From assembly GCA_017560425.1 (NCBI GenBank), contig JAFZEX010000034.1, positions 1-64,000 on the forward strand: DNA of 64,000 nucleotides. Reading direction: 5' to 3'. Position 1 is the first letter of the stretch; every line of letters starts with the position of its first letter. The notes beneath the pieces are model-generated. The model saw only the letters and a program-made list of their open reading frames with translations, made no database searches and was not told where the DNA came from. The DNA is from Alistipes sp. GTDB taxonomy: Bacteria > Bacteroidota > Bacteroidia > Bacteroidales > Rikenellaceae. Position numbers and translations under genes: made by a program. This document shows positions 15,652 to 23,804 of this stretch, piece after piece.

Positions 15652-15690
15652 AAAAATATAGGCTGACCCAATGGGTTAGCCTATATTTTT
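15652..15690. terminator. bidirectional intrinsic terminator, 18-bp stem
   Basis: An almost perfect stem (15652-15669 with 15673-15690, one G-T pair) around a 3-nt loop, A-rich on the left and T-rich on the right. It ends both the 658-residue gene and the convergent ferredoxin gene. Confidence 0.9.
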
Positions 15691-15706
15691 CTAAGACAAA
15701 ATCTTA

Positions 15707-15877
15707 TTAAGCCTCAGGAGCGATAGCCTCTGATGGGCAAACGCCTGCGCAAGTACCGCAATCGATACACTTGCTAGGATCGATGCAATAGATATCACCT
15801 GCTGAAATAGCCTCAACTGGGCACTCGTCGATACATGTACCACATGCAACGCAAGAATCTGAAATTTTGTAAGCCAT
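15707..15877 (-). CDS. 2[4Fe-4S] ferredoxin (56 residues)
   Basis: Small electron carrier with two four-iron clusters. The 56 residues contain two full cluster motifs: CVACGTCIDECP and CIDCGTCAGVCP, each CxxCxxCxxxCP, in the clostridial-type duplicated fold (MAYKISDSC... ending PSEAIAPEA). It would carry electrons for enzymes such as pyruvate:ferredoxin oxidoreductase. The gene has its own promoter overlapping the end of serS and ends at a strong terminator, so it is independently and probably highly expressed. Confidence 0.97.
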   Translation of the reverse strand: MAYKISDSCVACGTCIDECPVEAISAGDIYCIDPSKCIDCGTCAGVCPSEAIAPEA

Positions 15878-15919
15878 ATTACTTTTAGTTTAAATGAGTG
15901 TTTTCTCTGTTTTCAAATG

Positions 15920-15949
15920 CAAATATACAAATTATTTTATAAAATCAAA
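15920..15949 (-). promoter_or_regulatory. promoter of the ferredoxin gene (minus strand)
   Basis: On the minus strand TTTG (15946-15949), 18 nt, then TATATTTG (15920-15927), about 43 nt before the ATG. The -33 box lies inside the last codons of serS. Confidence 0.75.
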
Positions 15950-17203
15950 TCCTGTGTAAGGAATTAATACCTCAGGTATGCGAATTCCCTCCTCAGTCTG
16001 ATTGTTCTCGAGCAATGCTGCTACGATGCGTGGCAATGCAAGAGACGAGCCATTTAGTGTGTGGCACAACTGATTTTTGCGGTTCTCGTCACGGTAGCGT
16101 AGCTTGAGGCGGTTAGCCTGGAACGACTCGAAGTTAGATACTGACGACACCTCCAACCAGCGCTTCTGTGCCTCAGAGTATACCTCGAAGTCGTAGGTGA
16201 GTGCCGATGTGAACGACATGTCGCCACCACAGAGGCGCAAGATGCGGTATGGCAAGCCGAGTGATGCGACGATGCTCTCCACGTGTGCTACCATAGCGTC
16301 GAGTGCCTCGTACGACTTGTCGGGATGCGACACCTGCACAATCTCCACCTTGTCGAACTGGTGCAAGCGGTTAAGGCCACGCACGTCCTTACCATAAGAG
16401 CCAGCCTCACGACGGAAGCATGGGGTATATGCAGTCATCTTAACAGGAAGCTCGCTCTGGTCGAGGATAACATCACGGAAGATGTTTGTCACAGGCACCT
16501 CGGCAGTAGGCACAAGGTAGTAGCCATCGGCAGTTGCGTGGTACATCTGACCCTCCTTGTCGGGTAGCTGACCAGTGCCGAAGCCCGATGCCTCGTTCAC
16601 CATGATTGGTGGCTCAACCTCCTGATAACCAGCCTTTGTGTTGCAGTCGAGGAAGTAGTTGATGAGTGCTCGCTGAAGGCGTGCGCCCTTGCCTTTATAT
16701 ACGGGGAAGCCAGCGCCTGTGAGCTTCACGCCAAGGTCGAAGTCGATGATGTCGTACTTCTTGGCAAGCTCCCAGTGGGGTAGTGCCTCGCCAGGAATCT
16801 CGGTGTAGTTCTCCACGAGCTTAACCACAACATTCTCCTCGGCAGTGCGTCCCTCAGGCACGATGTCGGCAGGGAAGTTAGGGAGCTTAACGATCTCGTT
16901 CTGAAGCTCCTCGGCCACACGCTCCGACTCCTCCTTGAGCTCGTTTGAGCGGCTCTTCAAGGCTGCCACCTCCTGCTTCTTAGCCTCAGCCTCCTCCTTA
17001 AGACCCTTGCCCATGAGCATGCCAATCTGCTTTGCAGCCTGGTTCTGCTCGGCAAGACAGCCATCAAGCTCATTTTGCAGAGCCTTGCGCTTGTCGTCGA
17101 GAAGCTCGATTGTGGCGATTATTGGTGCTGCATCAACACCCTTCTTTGCAAGGCGGCGGATAGCCTCCTCTTTATTGTCACGTAGTTGCTTTAATGTAAG
17201 CAT
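15932..17203 (-). CDS. serS: seryl-tRNA synthetase
   Basis: Class II synthetase that charges tRNA-Ser in the cytoplasm. The 423 residues match family length: N-terminal tRNA-binding coiled coil (about residues 1-110, MLTLKQLRDNKEEAIRRLA), then the catalytic domain with motif 2 around PCFRREAGSYGKDVRGLNRLHQFDKVE (read in parts) and motif 3 near the C-terminus, HTLNGSSLALPRIVAALLEN. Ends IPYTGFDFIK. Own promoter upstream; the ferredoxin gene follows 54 nt downstream with its own promoter. Confidence 0.97.
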   Translation of the reverse strand: MLTLKQLRDNKEEAIRRLAKKGVDAAPIIATIELLDDKRKALQNELDGCLAEQNQAAKQIGMLMGKGLKEEAEAKKQEVAALKSRSNELKEESERVAEELQNEIVKLPNFPADIVPEGRTAEENVVVKLVENYTEIPGEALPHWELAKKYDIIDFDLGVKLTGAGFPVYKGKGARLQRALINYFLDCNTKAGYQEVEPPIMVNEASGFGTGQLPDKEGQMYHATADGYYLVPTAEVPVTNIFRDVILDQSELPVKMTAYTPCFRREAGSYGKDVRGLNRLHQFDKVEIVQVSHPDKSYEALDAMVAHVESIVASLGLPYRILRLCGGDMSFTSALTYDFEVYSEAQKRWLEVSSVSNFESFQANRLKLRYRDENRKNQLCHTLNGSSLALPRIVAALLENNQTEEGIRIPEVLIPYTGFDFIK

Positions 17204-17253
17204 ATAATTAATCTTGGAATAAAATTTTCAACGTCACTTTTGCTTTCAACTCA

Positions 17254-17261
17254 CAAAGATA
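17254..17261 (-). promoter_or_regulatory. -7 promoter box TATCTTTG of serS (minus strand)
   Basis: Exact TAnnTTTG about 50 nt before the serS ATG. Divergent from the U32 gene promoter 45 nt away. Confidence 0.65.
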
Positions 17262-17305
17262 CAACAATATTAATTATATTGTACAGCGTAACGCCAAATT
17301 TTTTG

Positions 17306-17313
17306 TATCTTTG
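17306..17313 (+). promoter_or_regulatory. -7 promoter box TATCTTTG of the U32 gene
   Basis: Exact TAnnTTTG, 20 nt before the ATG at 17334. Confidence 0.65.
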
Positions 17314-17333
17314 TGCGATAACCTTCACACAAG

Positions 17334-19178
17334 ATGAGTGATAAGAAGCGAAATATAGAGCTGCTATGCCCTGCACGTGACTATCGTGCGGCGGTGGCGG
17401 CTGTCGATTGTGGTGCCGATGCCTTGTATATCGGCGCTAATCAGTTTGGTGCTCGTCGTGGCGCTACAAACTCTACCGACGACATAGCACGTGTTGTGGC
17501 ATATGCCCACCTCTTTGGTGTGCGAGTATATGTCACGCTAAACACCATTCTCTACGAGAGCGAGCTCGCCGATGCTGAGCGCCTTGCACGTGAGCTTATC
17601 GACATAGGTGTCGATGCCCTTATCGTGCAGGATATGGCATATCGAGAGATGAACCTTCCCGTGGAGCTACACGCTTCGACGCAGACGTGCAACATGACCC
17701 CTGAGGGCGCTAAGTTTTTTGAGGATAGCGGCTTTACACGTGTTATCTTGGAGCGAGCCTTGTCGCTCGACGAGATTAAGGATATTCGTCGTGCTACAAC
17801 TGTCGATCTCGAGTGTTTTATCCATGGCGCTATCTGCGTGGGACATAGCGGCAGATGCTACCTCTCACGCTCGCAGTCCTCACGCTCGGGCAACCGTGGC
17901 GAGTGCTCGCAGCCATGCCGCCTAACGTACGACCTTGTTACGGAGCGTGGCGAGAAGATTATCAAGGGCAAGCACCTGCTCTCGGTCAAGGATTTCGACC
18001 TCTCGGAGCGCATTGGCGAGCTTATCGATGCGGGTGTCATGTCGTTTAAGATTGAGGGCAGACTCAAAGACGACAACTACATAAAAAATGTTGTCAGCTA
18101 CTACCGTCAGAAAATTGATGAGGCTCTTGCCTCACGCCCCGACTGCAAGCGTATGTCGGTGGGTCGCAGCGAGATAGAGTTTACGCCCGACCCCAAGAAG
18201 AGCTTTACACGTGATGGTGGCGAGTATATGTACTCGGGTAAGCGCCCTGGCGTGGCATCGTTCCATACGCCCAAGGCTGTAGGCGAGTATGTGGGCTGTG
18301 TGGCTACTGCCGACCGCCGCAGCTTCAAGCTGGCAGGACGTGTGGCGCTAAATGCAGGTGATGGACTATGCTTCCTCTCGTCAGAGGGCATCATCGGCAC
18401 AAATATAAACCGTGTCGAGGACAATATTATCGAGCCTAACCGCATGGACGGCATCAAGCCGGGCATGGAGGTGTATCGCAACTACGACCACCAATTCTCG
18501 CAGATGGTTGAGCGCAGCCGCACACGTCGTGCCATCGATGCCGAGTGTGTTGTGCGCCTCTCGGCCGAGGCTATCGAGGCTGAGTATCGTGACGAGGCGG
18601 GTGAGAGTGTTGTTGTGCGACGCAGCGTGGTGCTCGAGGCCTCGAAGAGTGCAGAAAAGATGCGCTCTGTTGCCGAGGAGCAGATGGCAAAGAGTGGTGA
18701 TAGCATCTTCCGTGTTACGAGCGTCAGGGTTGAGGGTGCCGAGTGGTTTGCCACAGCCAAGCTCCTTGCCGAGGTGCGTCGTGAGGCGCTGTCGCTAATG
18801 GCATCGAAGCGTGCTGAGCTGCAAGTTGAGCACGACATACGCCAAGATAGTGGCGAGGCCCGCTACCCCGAGGTGCGCCTATCGCCTCAGCATAATGTTG
18901 TTAATTCGCTCTCTCGCAGCTTCTATAAGCGTCATGGCGTGGAGCATATTGTCGAGGGCCTCGACTCGTGGCGTTCGACACATGGCGAGAGGGTTATGGA
19001 GTCGAGCTACTGCATACGTCGTGAGATTGGCGAGTGCCTCAAGCAGGGCACAAAGCTGCGTGACAGGCTCTACTTGGAGCATGGTCGCCACCGCTACCGC
19101 CTCGACTTCGACTGTGCACGTTGCAGAATGAACCTCATAGATTGTTCGGAGGCGATGGAGAGAACGACGAAAAATTAA
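17334..19178 (+). CDS. U32-family peptidase / RlhA-like RNA hydroxylation protein
   Basis: A 614-residue member of the U32 family. The N-terminal barrel opens IELLCPARDYRAAVAAVDCGADALYIGANQFGARR (in parts) and the family signature ECFIHGAICVGHSGRCYLS is at about residues 161-180, followed by GNRGECSQPCR, whose cysteines match the iron-sulfur/active residues of RlhA and TrhP relatives. Several members are now known to act in rRNA or tRNA base hydroxylation with prephenate rather than as proteases, so the peptidase name is historical. The C-terminal 200 residues correspond to the extension seen in Bacteroidota members. Single gene with its own promoter. Confidence 0.9.
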   Translation: MSDKKRNIELLCPARDYRAAVAAVDCGADALYIGANQFGARRGATNSTDDIARVVAYAHLFGVRVYVTLNTILYESELADAERLARELIDIGVDALIVQDMAYREMNLPVELHASTQTCNMTPEGAKFFEDSGFTRVILERALSLDEIKDIRRATTVDLECFIHGAICVGHSGRCYLSRSQSSRSGNRGECSQPCRLTYDLVTERGEKIIKGKHLLSVKDFDLSERIGELIDAGVMSFKIEGRLKDDNYIKNVVSYYRQKIDEALASRPDCKRMSVGRSEIEFTPDPKKSFTRDGGEYMYSGKRPGVASFHTPKAVGEYVGCVATADRRSFKLAGRVALNAGDGLCFLSSEGIIGTNINRVEDNIIEPNRMDGIKPGMEVYRNYDHQFSQMVERSRTRRAIDAECVVRLSAEAIEAEYRDEAGESVVVRRSVVLEASKSAEKMRSVAEEQMAKSGDSIFRVTSVRVEGAEWFATAKLLAEVRREALSLMASKRAELQVEHDIRQDSGEARYPEVRLSPQHNVVNSLSRSFYKRHGVEHIVEGLDSWRSTHGERVMESSYCIRREIGECLKQGTKLRDRLYLEHGRHRYRLDFDCARCRMNLIDCSEAMERTTKN

Positions 19179-19180
19179 AT

Positions 19181-19372
19181 TAGTAATTAGTAGAGAGTAA
19201 TGAGTAATATTTTTCGTTGCTACATATACCTCACTGACAATGTCATTCTGAACGTAGTGAAGAATCTCTCAGTTAGTGCTAACATTGAAAGTACGTGCTC
19301 TCTGCGAGATGTTTCGCCAGGGCTCAACATGACAAATAAATTACTAACTACTAATTACTCTTTACTCATTAG
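19181..19372. repeat. nested inverted-repeat element
   Basis: Outer arms 19181-19208 and 19341-19372 are AT-rich inverted repeats made of TTAGTA and GAGTAA words. Inside them, TGTCATTCTGAACGTAGTGA (continuing to 19268) is inverted as the stretch 19304-19333 ending CTCAACATGACA. The inner pair resembles intergenic repeats I have seen in Bacteroidota genomes. No reading frame of note. It fills the gap between the U32 and methyltransferase genes. Confidence 0.8.
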
Positions 19373-19408
19373 ACAAAACCTTACCGTTTAGTTTTAACTT
19401 TTCATTTT

Positions 19409-20293
19409 ATGATAAAGCAACTTACACCCAACATTCCTGATTACGAGCTCCTTGACACGGGCGATGGCGAGAAACTTGAGCGCTTTGGTCGCCATGTGGT
19501 GCGCCGCCCCGAGCCTCAGGCTATCTGGCGCAAGAGCCTCAGCGAGCGAGAGTGGCTAAGGGCAGATGCCTCGTTTTTGCGTGACTCGAAGAGCGAGGAG
19601 CGTGGCGAGTGGAAGCTCAAGCCCGAGATGCCATCACGCTGGATGGTGGGCTTCGACCATAAGGATATGCACCTTCGTATGCGCCTGGCACTCACCTCGT
19701 TTAAGCACGTTGGCATCTTCCCCGAGCAGGCTGCCAATTGGGAGTTTATCTACGACACGATTGAGGATCTCAAGCAGTCGGGCGTGGAGCGTCCTAAGGT
19801 CTTGAACCTCTTTGCCTATACGGGTGGTGCTACGCTCGCAGCACGCTCGACAGGAGCCGATACTACACACGTAGACTCTGTGAAGCAGGTAGTTACGTGG
19901 GCACGTGAGAATATGGAGTCGTCTGCGTTGGATGGCGTGCGCTGGATTGTTGAGGATGCTATGAAGTTTGTAGAGCGTGAGGTGCGTCGTGGCAACAAGT
20001 ATCACGGCATAATCCTCGACCCACCAGCCTATGGCCGTGGCGCTAATGGCGAGAAGTGGATATTGGAGGAGCACATCTGCCGTATGTTGGAGTGCTGCGC
20101 TCAGTTGCTCGAGAAGCAGAATGCCTTCTTGGTATTAAACCTCTACTCTATGGGCCTCTCGTCGATGCTTGCCCGCACGGCTGTGCATCAGGCATTTGGC
20201 GAGCCTAAGATGGAGCAGATGGGCGAGCTATATTTCGAGGATAGAAGCTCGAAGCAGATACCTTTTGGCACATATTACCGATTTAGACGTTAG
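19409..20293 (+). CDS. class I SAM-dependent methyltransferase (RlmI/RlmK-like)
   Basis: Predicted methyltransferase of 294 residues. The SAM-binding motif I is VLNLFAYTGGATLAA (about residues 131-145), the acidic residue of motif II is in THVDSVKQVV, and the substrate-side motif is GIILDPPAYGRG (about 195-206), the DPPxx form typical of RNA m5C/m7G methyltransferases of the RlmI/RlmK group. It lacks the N-terminal PUA domain of RlmI. An RNA target is likely, the exact position unknown. The chromate transporter gene begins 3 nt after its stop, so they are in one transcript. Confidence 0.85.
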   Translation: MIKQLTPNIPDYELLDTGDGEKLERFGRHVVRRPEPQAIWRKSLSEREWLRADASFLRDSKSEERGEWKLKPEMPSRWMVGFDHKDMHLRMRLALTSFKHVGIFPEQAANWEFIYDTIEDLKQSGVERPKVLNLFAYTGGATLAARSTGADTTHVDSVKQVVTWARENMESSALDGVRWIVEDAMKFVEREVRRGNKYHGIILDPPAYGRGANGEKWILEEHICRMLECCAQLLEKQNAFLVLNLYSMGLSSMLARTAVHQAFGEPKMEQMGELYFEDRSSKQIPFGTYYRFRR

Positions 20294-20296
20294 TCG

Positions 20297-20836
20297 ATGC
20301 GAGGGTTGCTCGAGATATTTTGGTCGTTTCTGAAGATTGGTGCCTTCACCTTTGGTGGCGGCTATGCCATGATACCCCTTATCCAGCACGAGGTGATACA
20401 TAGGCGTGGGTGGATCGAGGAGCGCAACTTCCTTGATCTGCTGACACTTGCGCAGACAGCACCAGGCCCTATTGCCCTAAATACGGCGGTATTTGTGGGT
20501 TATAAGCGTCGTGGCTATCTCGGTGCTCTAAGCGCCATCTTGGGCGTTATCCTGCCCTCGTTTTTGGTTATCCTTGTTGTCGCAATATTCTTTGCGTCGA
20601 TACGCAATAACGCATATGTCGATGCAGCATTCAAGGGTATGCGCCCCGCCGTTGTGGCGCTTATCGTAGCCCCTATCGTGGGCCTAACTAAGGGCATGCG
20701 CTGGTGGCTTGTTGCCGTGGCATTGGCAGTAGCCTTGGTGGTGTGGTATTTCGGCATATCGCCCGTTTGGTTCTTGATAGCAGGCGCTGTGGTGGGCGCT
20801 TGTGTGGTAGCACGGAGAGGAGGTGAGCAATGCTAA
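20297..20836 (+). CDS. chromate transporter family protein, first half-size subunit
   Basis: Membrane protein of the CHR family, 179 residues, with about six hydrophobic segments. Motifs of the family are visible: KIGAFTFGGGYAMIPLIQHEV (in two pieces) at about residues 10-30 and LAQTAPGPIALNTAVFVGY at about 51-70. Short CHR proteins occur as pairs whose members have opposite membrane topology and function together; the second gene overlaps this one by 7 nt. The transported ion is not proven by sequence; family members move chromate or sulfate-like anions. Confidence 0.9.
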   Translation: MRGLLEIFWSFLKIGAFTFGGGYAMIPLIQHEVIHRRGWIEERNFLDLLTLAQTAPGPIALNTAVFVGYKRRGYLGALSAILGVILPSFLVILVVAIFFASIRNNAYVDAAFKGMRPAVVALIVAPIVGLTKGMRWWLVAVALAVALVVWYFGISPVWFLIAGAVVGACVVARRGGEQC

Positions 20837-21378
20837 TGACGCTCGCTCAGCTCTTTGTGAGCTACCTGAAAATCGGCTTCTTTGGCTTTGGTGGCGGCTA
20901 TGCCATGCTCTCGCTCATTCATAGCGAGGTGGTGGTTTCTCACGAGTGGCTCACCAATGGCGAGTTCTCGGATATTGTGGCTATCTCGCAGATGACGCCT
21001 GGTCCAATCGCCATTAACTCAGCAACATACATCGGCTATGAGGTGGCTGGTATCTGGGGCTCGGTGGTGGCCACCGTGGCGGTGTCATTGCCGGCTCTCA
21101 CGCTCATGCTCCTTATCACGCACTACTTCCTACGCTTGCAGCATAACCGCTACGTGACGGGTGTTGTTCGTGGCATGCGCCCCGTTGTTGTCGGCATGAT
21201 TGCCTCGGCGGCATTGCTCCTTATGTTCCCCAAGTCGGACGATGGTCGTAGCTTTATCGACGGCTGGAGCTGGGCGATATTTGGTGCTACGCTTCTCGGC
21301 TCGGCATATAAAGTAAATCCAATCCTGCTTATCGTGCTCTCGGGCATTGCGGGAGTGGTTATCTATGGATTGTTGTAA
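20830..21378 (+). CDS. chromate transporter family protein, second half-size subunit
   Basis: Partner of the preceding gene, 182 residues, with the same motifs KIGFFGFGGGYAMLSLIHSEV (read in two pieces) and SQMTPGPIAINSATYIGYE. It starts at ATG 20830 inside the end of the first gene; a second ATG two codons later (20836) is also possible. The two half-size proteins probably form the functional dimer. The lipoprotein gene follows 10 nt downstream. Confidence 0.9.
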   Translation: MLMTLAQLFVSYLKIGFFGFGGGYAMLSLIHSEVVVSHEWLTNGEFSDIVAISQMTPGPIAINSATYIGYEVAGIWGSVVATVAVSLPALTLMLLITHYFLRLQHNRYVTGVVRGMRPVVVGMIASAALLLMFPKSDDGRSFIDGWSWAIFGATLLGSAYKVNPILLIVLSGIAGVVIYGLL

Positions 21379-21388
21379 AATACTTATT

Positions 21389-21622
21389 ATGAGAAATATA
21401 CTGCTTTTTGCTGCGCTAATTCTGGTGGGTTGTGCCGATGCAAAGACTAAGTCAGAAGACGACGTGGTTGCAACGTTTAAACATCGTCACGAGCTTATGC
21501 TTAAGGCGATGCAAAGTGGCAACATTGATGAGGCGCAGCGCCTAAGCAACGAGACAAATGCATGGCTCGAGACGCTGAGCGATGGGGATCAATTCCTGAT
21601 TAGTAAGTCGCTTACAAAGTAG
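21389..21622 (+). CDS. small lipoprotein (77 residues)
   Basis: Begins MRNILLFAALILVGCADAK: a lipoprotein signal peptide with lipobox LVGC, so the mature protein starts at Cys15 and is about 63 residues, mostly helical (VVATFKHRHELMLKAMQSGN). I do not recognise the family. An in-frame ATG at 21347 would lie inside the transporter gene and spoil the signal peptide. The last 11 nt overlap the 3' end of the convergent patatin gene. Confidence 0.7.
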   Translation: MRNILLFAALILVGCADAKTKSEDDVVATFKHRHELMLKAMQSGNIDEAQRLSNETNAWLETLSDGDQFLISKSLTK

Positions 21623-22469
21623 TAGAAAAATCGATTTTTGAGGCAACCTCGTAGCCCTCATTGTAGAGTGCTAAGAGCTTGTTCGAGTCACGCTCCATAC
21701 GTCCCACGACAATAGGTCGCTCGGGGCGTATTACTATTATACGACCCTCCGTCTCGAGCCTTTCGATAAGCTCCATGTCGCTGTTATAACGCATGTTACG
21801 TGTGCGGATAGCCTCACGCAGAGCGGGGTATTTGCGATATGCCCAAAAGGGTACTCGCTGCTTCTCAGGCTTGCGGTAGCCCTTGTTGCGTGTTAGCACC
21901 ACCACCAAGTTGTCGTAGCCTAAGTCCATGGCATGGCGCACGGGGATAGAGTCGCTGATGCCACCATCGAGCATCGCCACGCCATCGACATAGCTAATGG
22001 GCATGACAAAGGGTAGGCTGCTCGATGCCTTCACAATGTCGATGATGCGCTTCGGGTCACGCTTCTCGCTGAGGTAGCACGGCTCGCCCGTAAGGCAGTC
22101 GGTGGTGACCATCTCGTAGTGTGCGTCGTTAGCCTCGTAAGTGGCATAGTCATAGGGGATTATGCGCTCGGGAAACTCGTGAAACAGAAGGTCGAAGTCC
22201 ATGATGTTTCCCTTGGTCAGAAGGTGGCGAAAGCCTATGTAGCGATGCTTTTCGAGAAGGTCGATGTTGCTGAATTTTGCACGTCCTCGCTGCGACGACA
22301 TATACGACAATCCGTTGCACGCACCAGCACTCACGCCAATGGCATAGGGGAAGCGAATGCCTCGATCCATCAATGAGTCGAGCACGCCACAAGTGAACAC
22401 GCCACGCATGCCACCGCCCTCGAGCACAAGTCCCGAGCGAGGAGTGATATTGTGAGTTAGGTTTGCCAT
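21612..22469 (-). CDS. patatin-like phospholipase
   Basis: Predicted lipid acyl hydrolase of 285 residues. The oxyanion motif is LVLEGGGMRGVF (about residues 14-25), the nucleophile is Ser47 in AIGVSAGACNG and the second catalytic residue is Asp168 in MLDGGISDS, giving the patatin Ser-Asp dyad. No signal peptide, so a cytoplasmic or membrane-associated enzyme like E. coli YjjU. The frame is open to 22586, but ATG 22469 begins just before the first strand and follows the -7 box. Convergent overlap with the lipoprotein gene; no terminator between them. Confidence 0.9.
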   Translation of the reverse strand: MANLTHNITPRSGLVLEGGGMRGVFTCGVLDSLMDRGIRFPYAIGVSAGACNGLSYMSSQRGRAKFSNIDLLEKHRYIGFRHLLTKGNIMDFDLLFHEFPERIIPYDYATYEANDAHYEMVTTDCLTGEPCYLSEKRDPKRIIDIVKASSSLPFVMPISYVDGVAMLDGGISDSIPVRHAMDLGYDNLVVVLTRNKGYRKPEKQRVPFWAYRKYPALREAIRTRNMRYNSDMELIERLETEGRIIVIRPERPIVVGRMERDSNKLLALYNEGYEVASKIDFSTTL

Positions 22470-22495
22470 AGTAGGATAAGTGTCAAAATTCTCGC

Positions 22496-22503
22496 CAAAG
22501 ATA
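22496..22503 (-). promoter_or_regulatory. -7 promoter box TATCTTTG of the patatin gene (minus strand)
   Basis: Exact TAnnTTTG 27 nt before ATG 22469; it supports that start over ATG 22586. Confidence 0.6.
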
Positions 22504-22620
22504 GGGGTTTTTGGCAAAAATCCCATGGTTACTCCTATAAAAGGAGTAGTTCTTCGGTATAATATTGCACTTTTTTGCGTTATCATAGCGCCAAGAGAGT
22601 CTACTTTTCGATTTTTGTAT

Positions 22621-22628
22621 TACCTTTG
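22621..22628 (+). promoter_or_regulatory. -7 promoter box TACCTTTG of the porin operon
   Basis: Exact TAnnTTTG about 64 nt before the porin ATG, implying a leader of about 60 nt. Confidence 0.65.
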
Positions 22629-22691
22629 CGTATTCATTTGCATATAATTTTATTAACCATAAACGTGGGCTACGGCTCCCAAACTTTTTGA

Positions 22692-23783
22692 ATGAGTATG
22701 ACACTTAACTCACTACGCAAACTAATTTGTCGTGTAGCGCTTGTTGCTATTGCCGCTTTCAGCGTTAGCGCCCTCTCGGCACAGCAGGGCTACGAGAAAC
22801 AGAACGAGATCTTCCGCATTGGCGTTGAGGCACGTTTCGACTACCTTAATCAGGCTGTTGCTGGCAACCACAGCACCGCTGGCTCGGGCTTCAACGTGCG
22901 TTACTTCAACCTCCGCATGGAGGGTCAGATTACGCCTAAGTTCTCTTACTCATGGCGTCAGCGCTTCAACCGTGCTAACTCAATCAGCGAGTTTGCGCAG
23001 AACACCGATTGGTTTACTTTGACCTATAAGCCTATCGAGAACATCTCTATCTCGGCAGGTAAGCAGGTGCTTATGATTGGTGGTTGGGAGTACGACCGTG
23101 CACCTATCGAGCTCTACTTCTGCTCGGAGTTCTGGAACAACGTAAACTGCTATCAGATTGGTGCAAGCGTGGCATATACCACTAACGAGGGTAACGACAC
23201 TATCCTCTTCCAGGCATGTCAGAGCCCTTACGACACTGTGTCTAAGGATGTAGATTACTACGCCTATAACCTCTATTGGAGTGGCTCGCATGGCTGCTAC
23301 ACAGCACTCTACTCGCTCAACTTCATGCAGTATGCTCCAGGCAAGTATGACACATATGTCGCCCTTGGTAACCAGTTCAAGTTTGGCGATGCAACACTTC
23401 AGCTCGACCTTATGAATCGTGGCCCTAAGGCAAAGGCCTTGTTGTTCGACAACTTCTCAATCATGGGCGAGTTCTCATACCTTATCGCTGACCGTGTAAA
23501 CGTATTTGCTAAGGCTACCTACGACAAGATTGGCGATAGCGCAATCGCTGCATCGGGTCTTATCCCTGGCACCGAGCTCACTCGTGTAGGTGGTGGTGTT
23601 GAGTACTATCCATTGGGTGGTAGAGGCAACCGTGATATCCGCCTTCATGCAGCTTATGCCTACAACTTTGGCGCAAACACAAACGTTGCTGGCACAGCCC
23701 TTCCTAAGGGTTCATTCTTCACCGCAGGTCTTACATGGAAGATTGACGTGATGGAGGGCATCACAAAGCTTCTCAAGAAATAA
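22692..23783 (+). CDS. outer membrane porin (OprO/OprP-like)
   Basis: A 363-residue outer membrane beta-barrel. Signal peptide to about residue 31 (ending VSALSAQ), then amphipathic strands throughout: RIGVEARFDYLNQ, VRYFNLRMEGQITPKFSYSWRQRF (in parts), ISISAGKQVLMIGGWEYDR, typical of phosphate-selective-type porins. C-terminal strand FTAGLTWKIDV is followed by a short tail. The gene lies 21 nt before an inner membrane transporter gene and both end at the terminator 25411-25446, so porin and transporter probably serve the same substrate. Confidence 0.85.
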   Translation: MSMTLNSLRKLICRVALVAIAAFSVSALSAQQGYEKQNEIFRIGVEARFDYLNQAVAGNHSTAGSGFNVRYFNLRMEGQITPKFSYSWRQRFNRANSISEFAQNTDWFTLTYKPIENISISAGKQVLMIGGWEYDRAPIELYFCSEFWNNVNCYQIGASVAYTTNEGNDTILFQACQSPYDTVSKDVDYYAYNLYWSGSHGCYTALYSLNFMQYAPGKYDTYVALGNQFKFGDATLQLDLMNRGPKAKALLFDNFSIMGEFSYLIADRVNVFAKATYDKIGDSAIAASGLIPGTELTRVGGGVEYYPLGGRGNRDIRLHAAYAYNFGANTNVAGTALPKGSFFTAGLTWKIDVMEGITKLLKK

Positions 23784-23804
23784 ATATCTAATACTTAATA
23801 CAAT

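Noticed and set aside
21347..21388. Upstream start of the 77-residue lipoprotein
   Set aside because: Would begin inside the transporter gene and bury the lipoprotein signal peptide.
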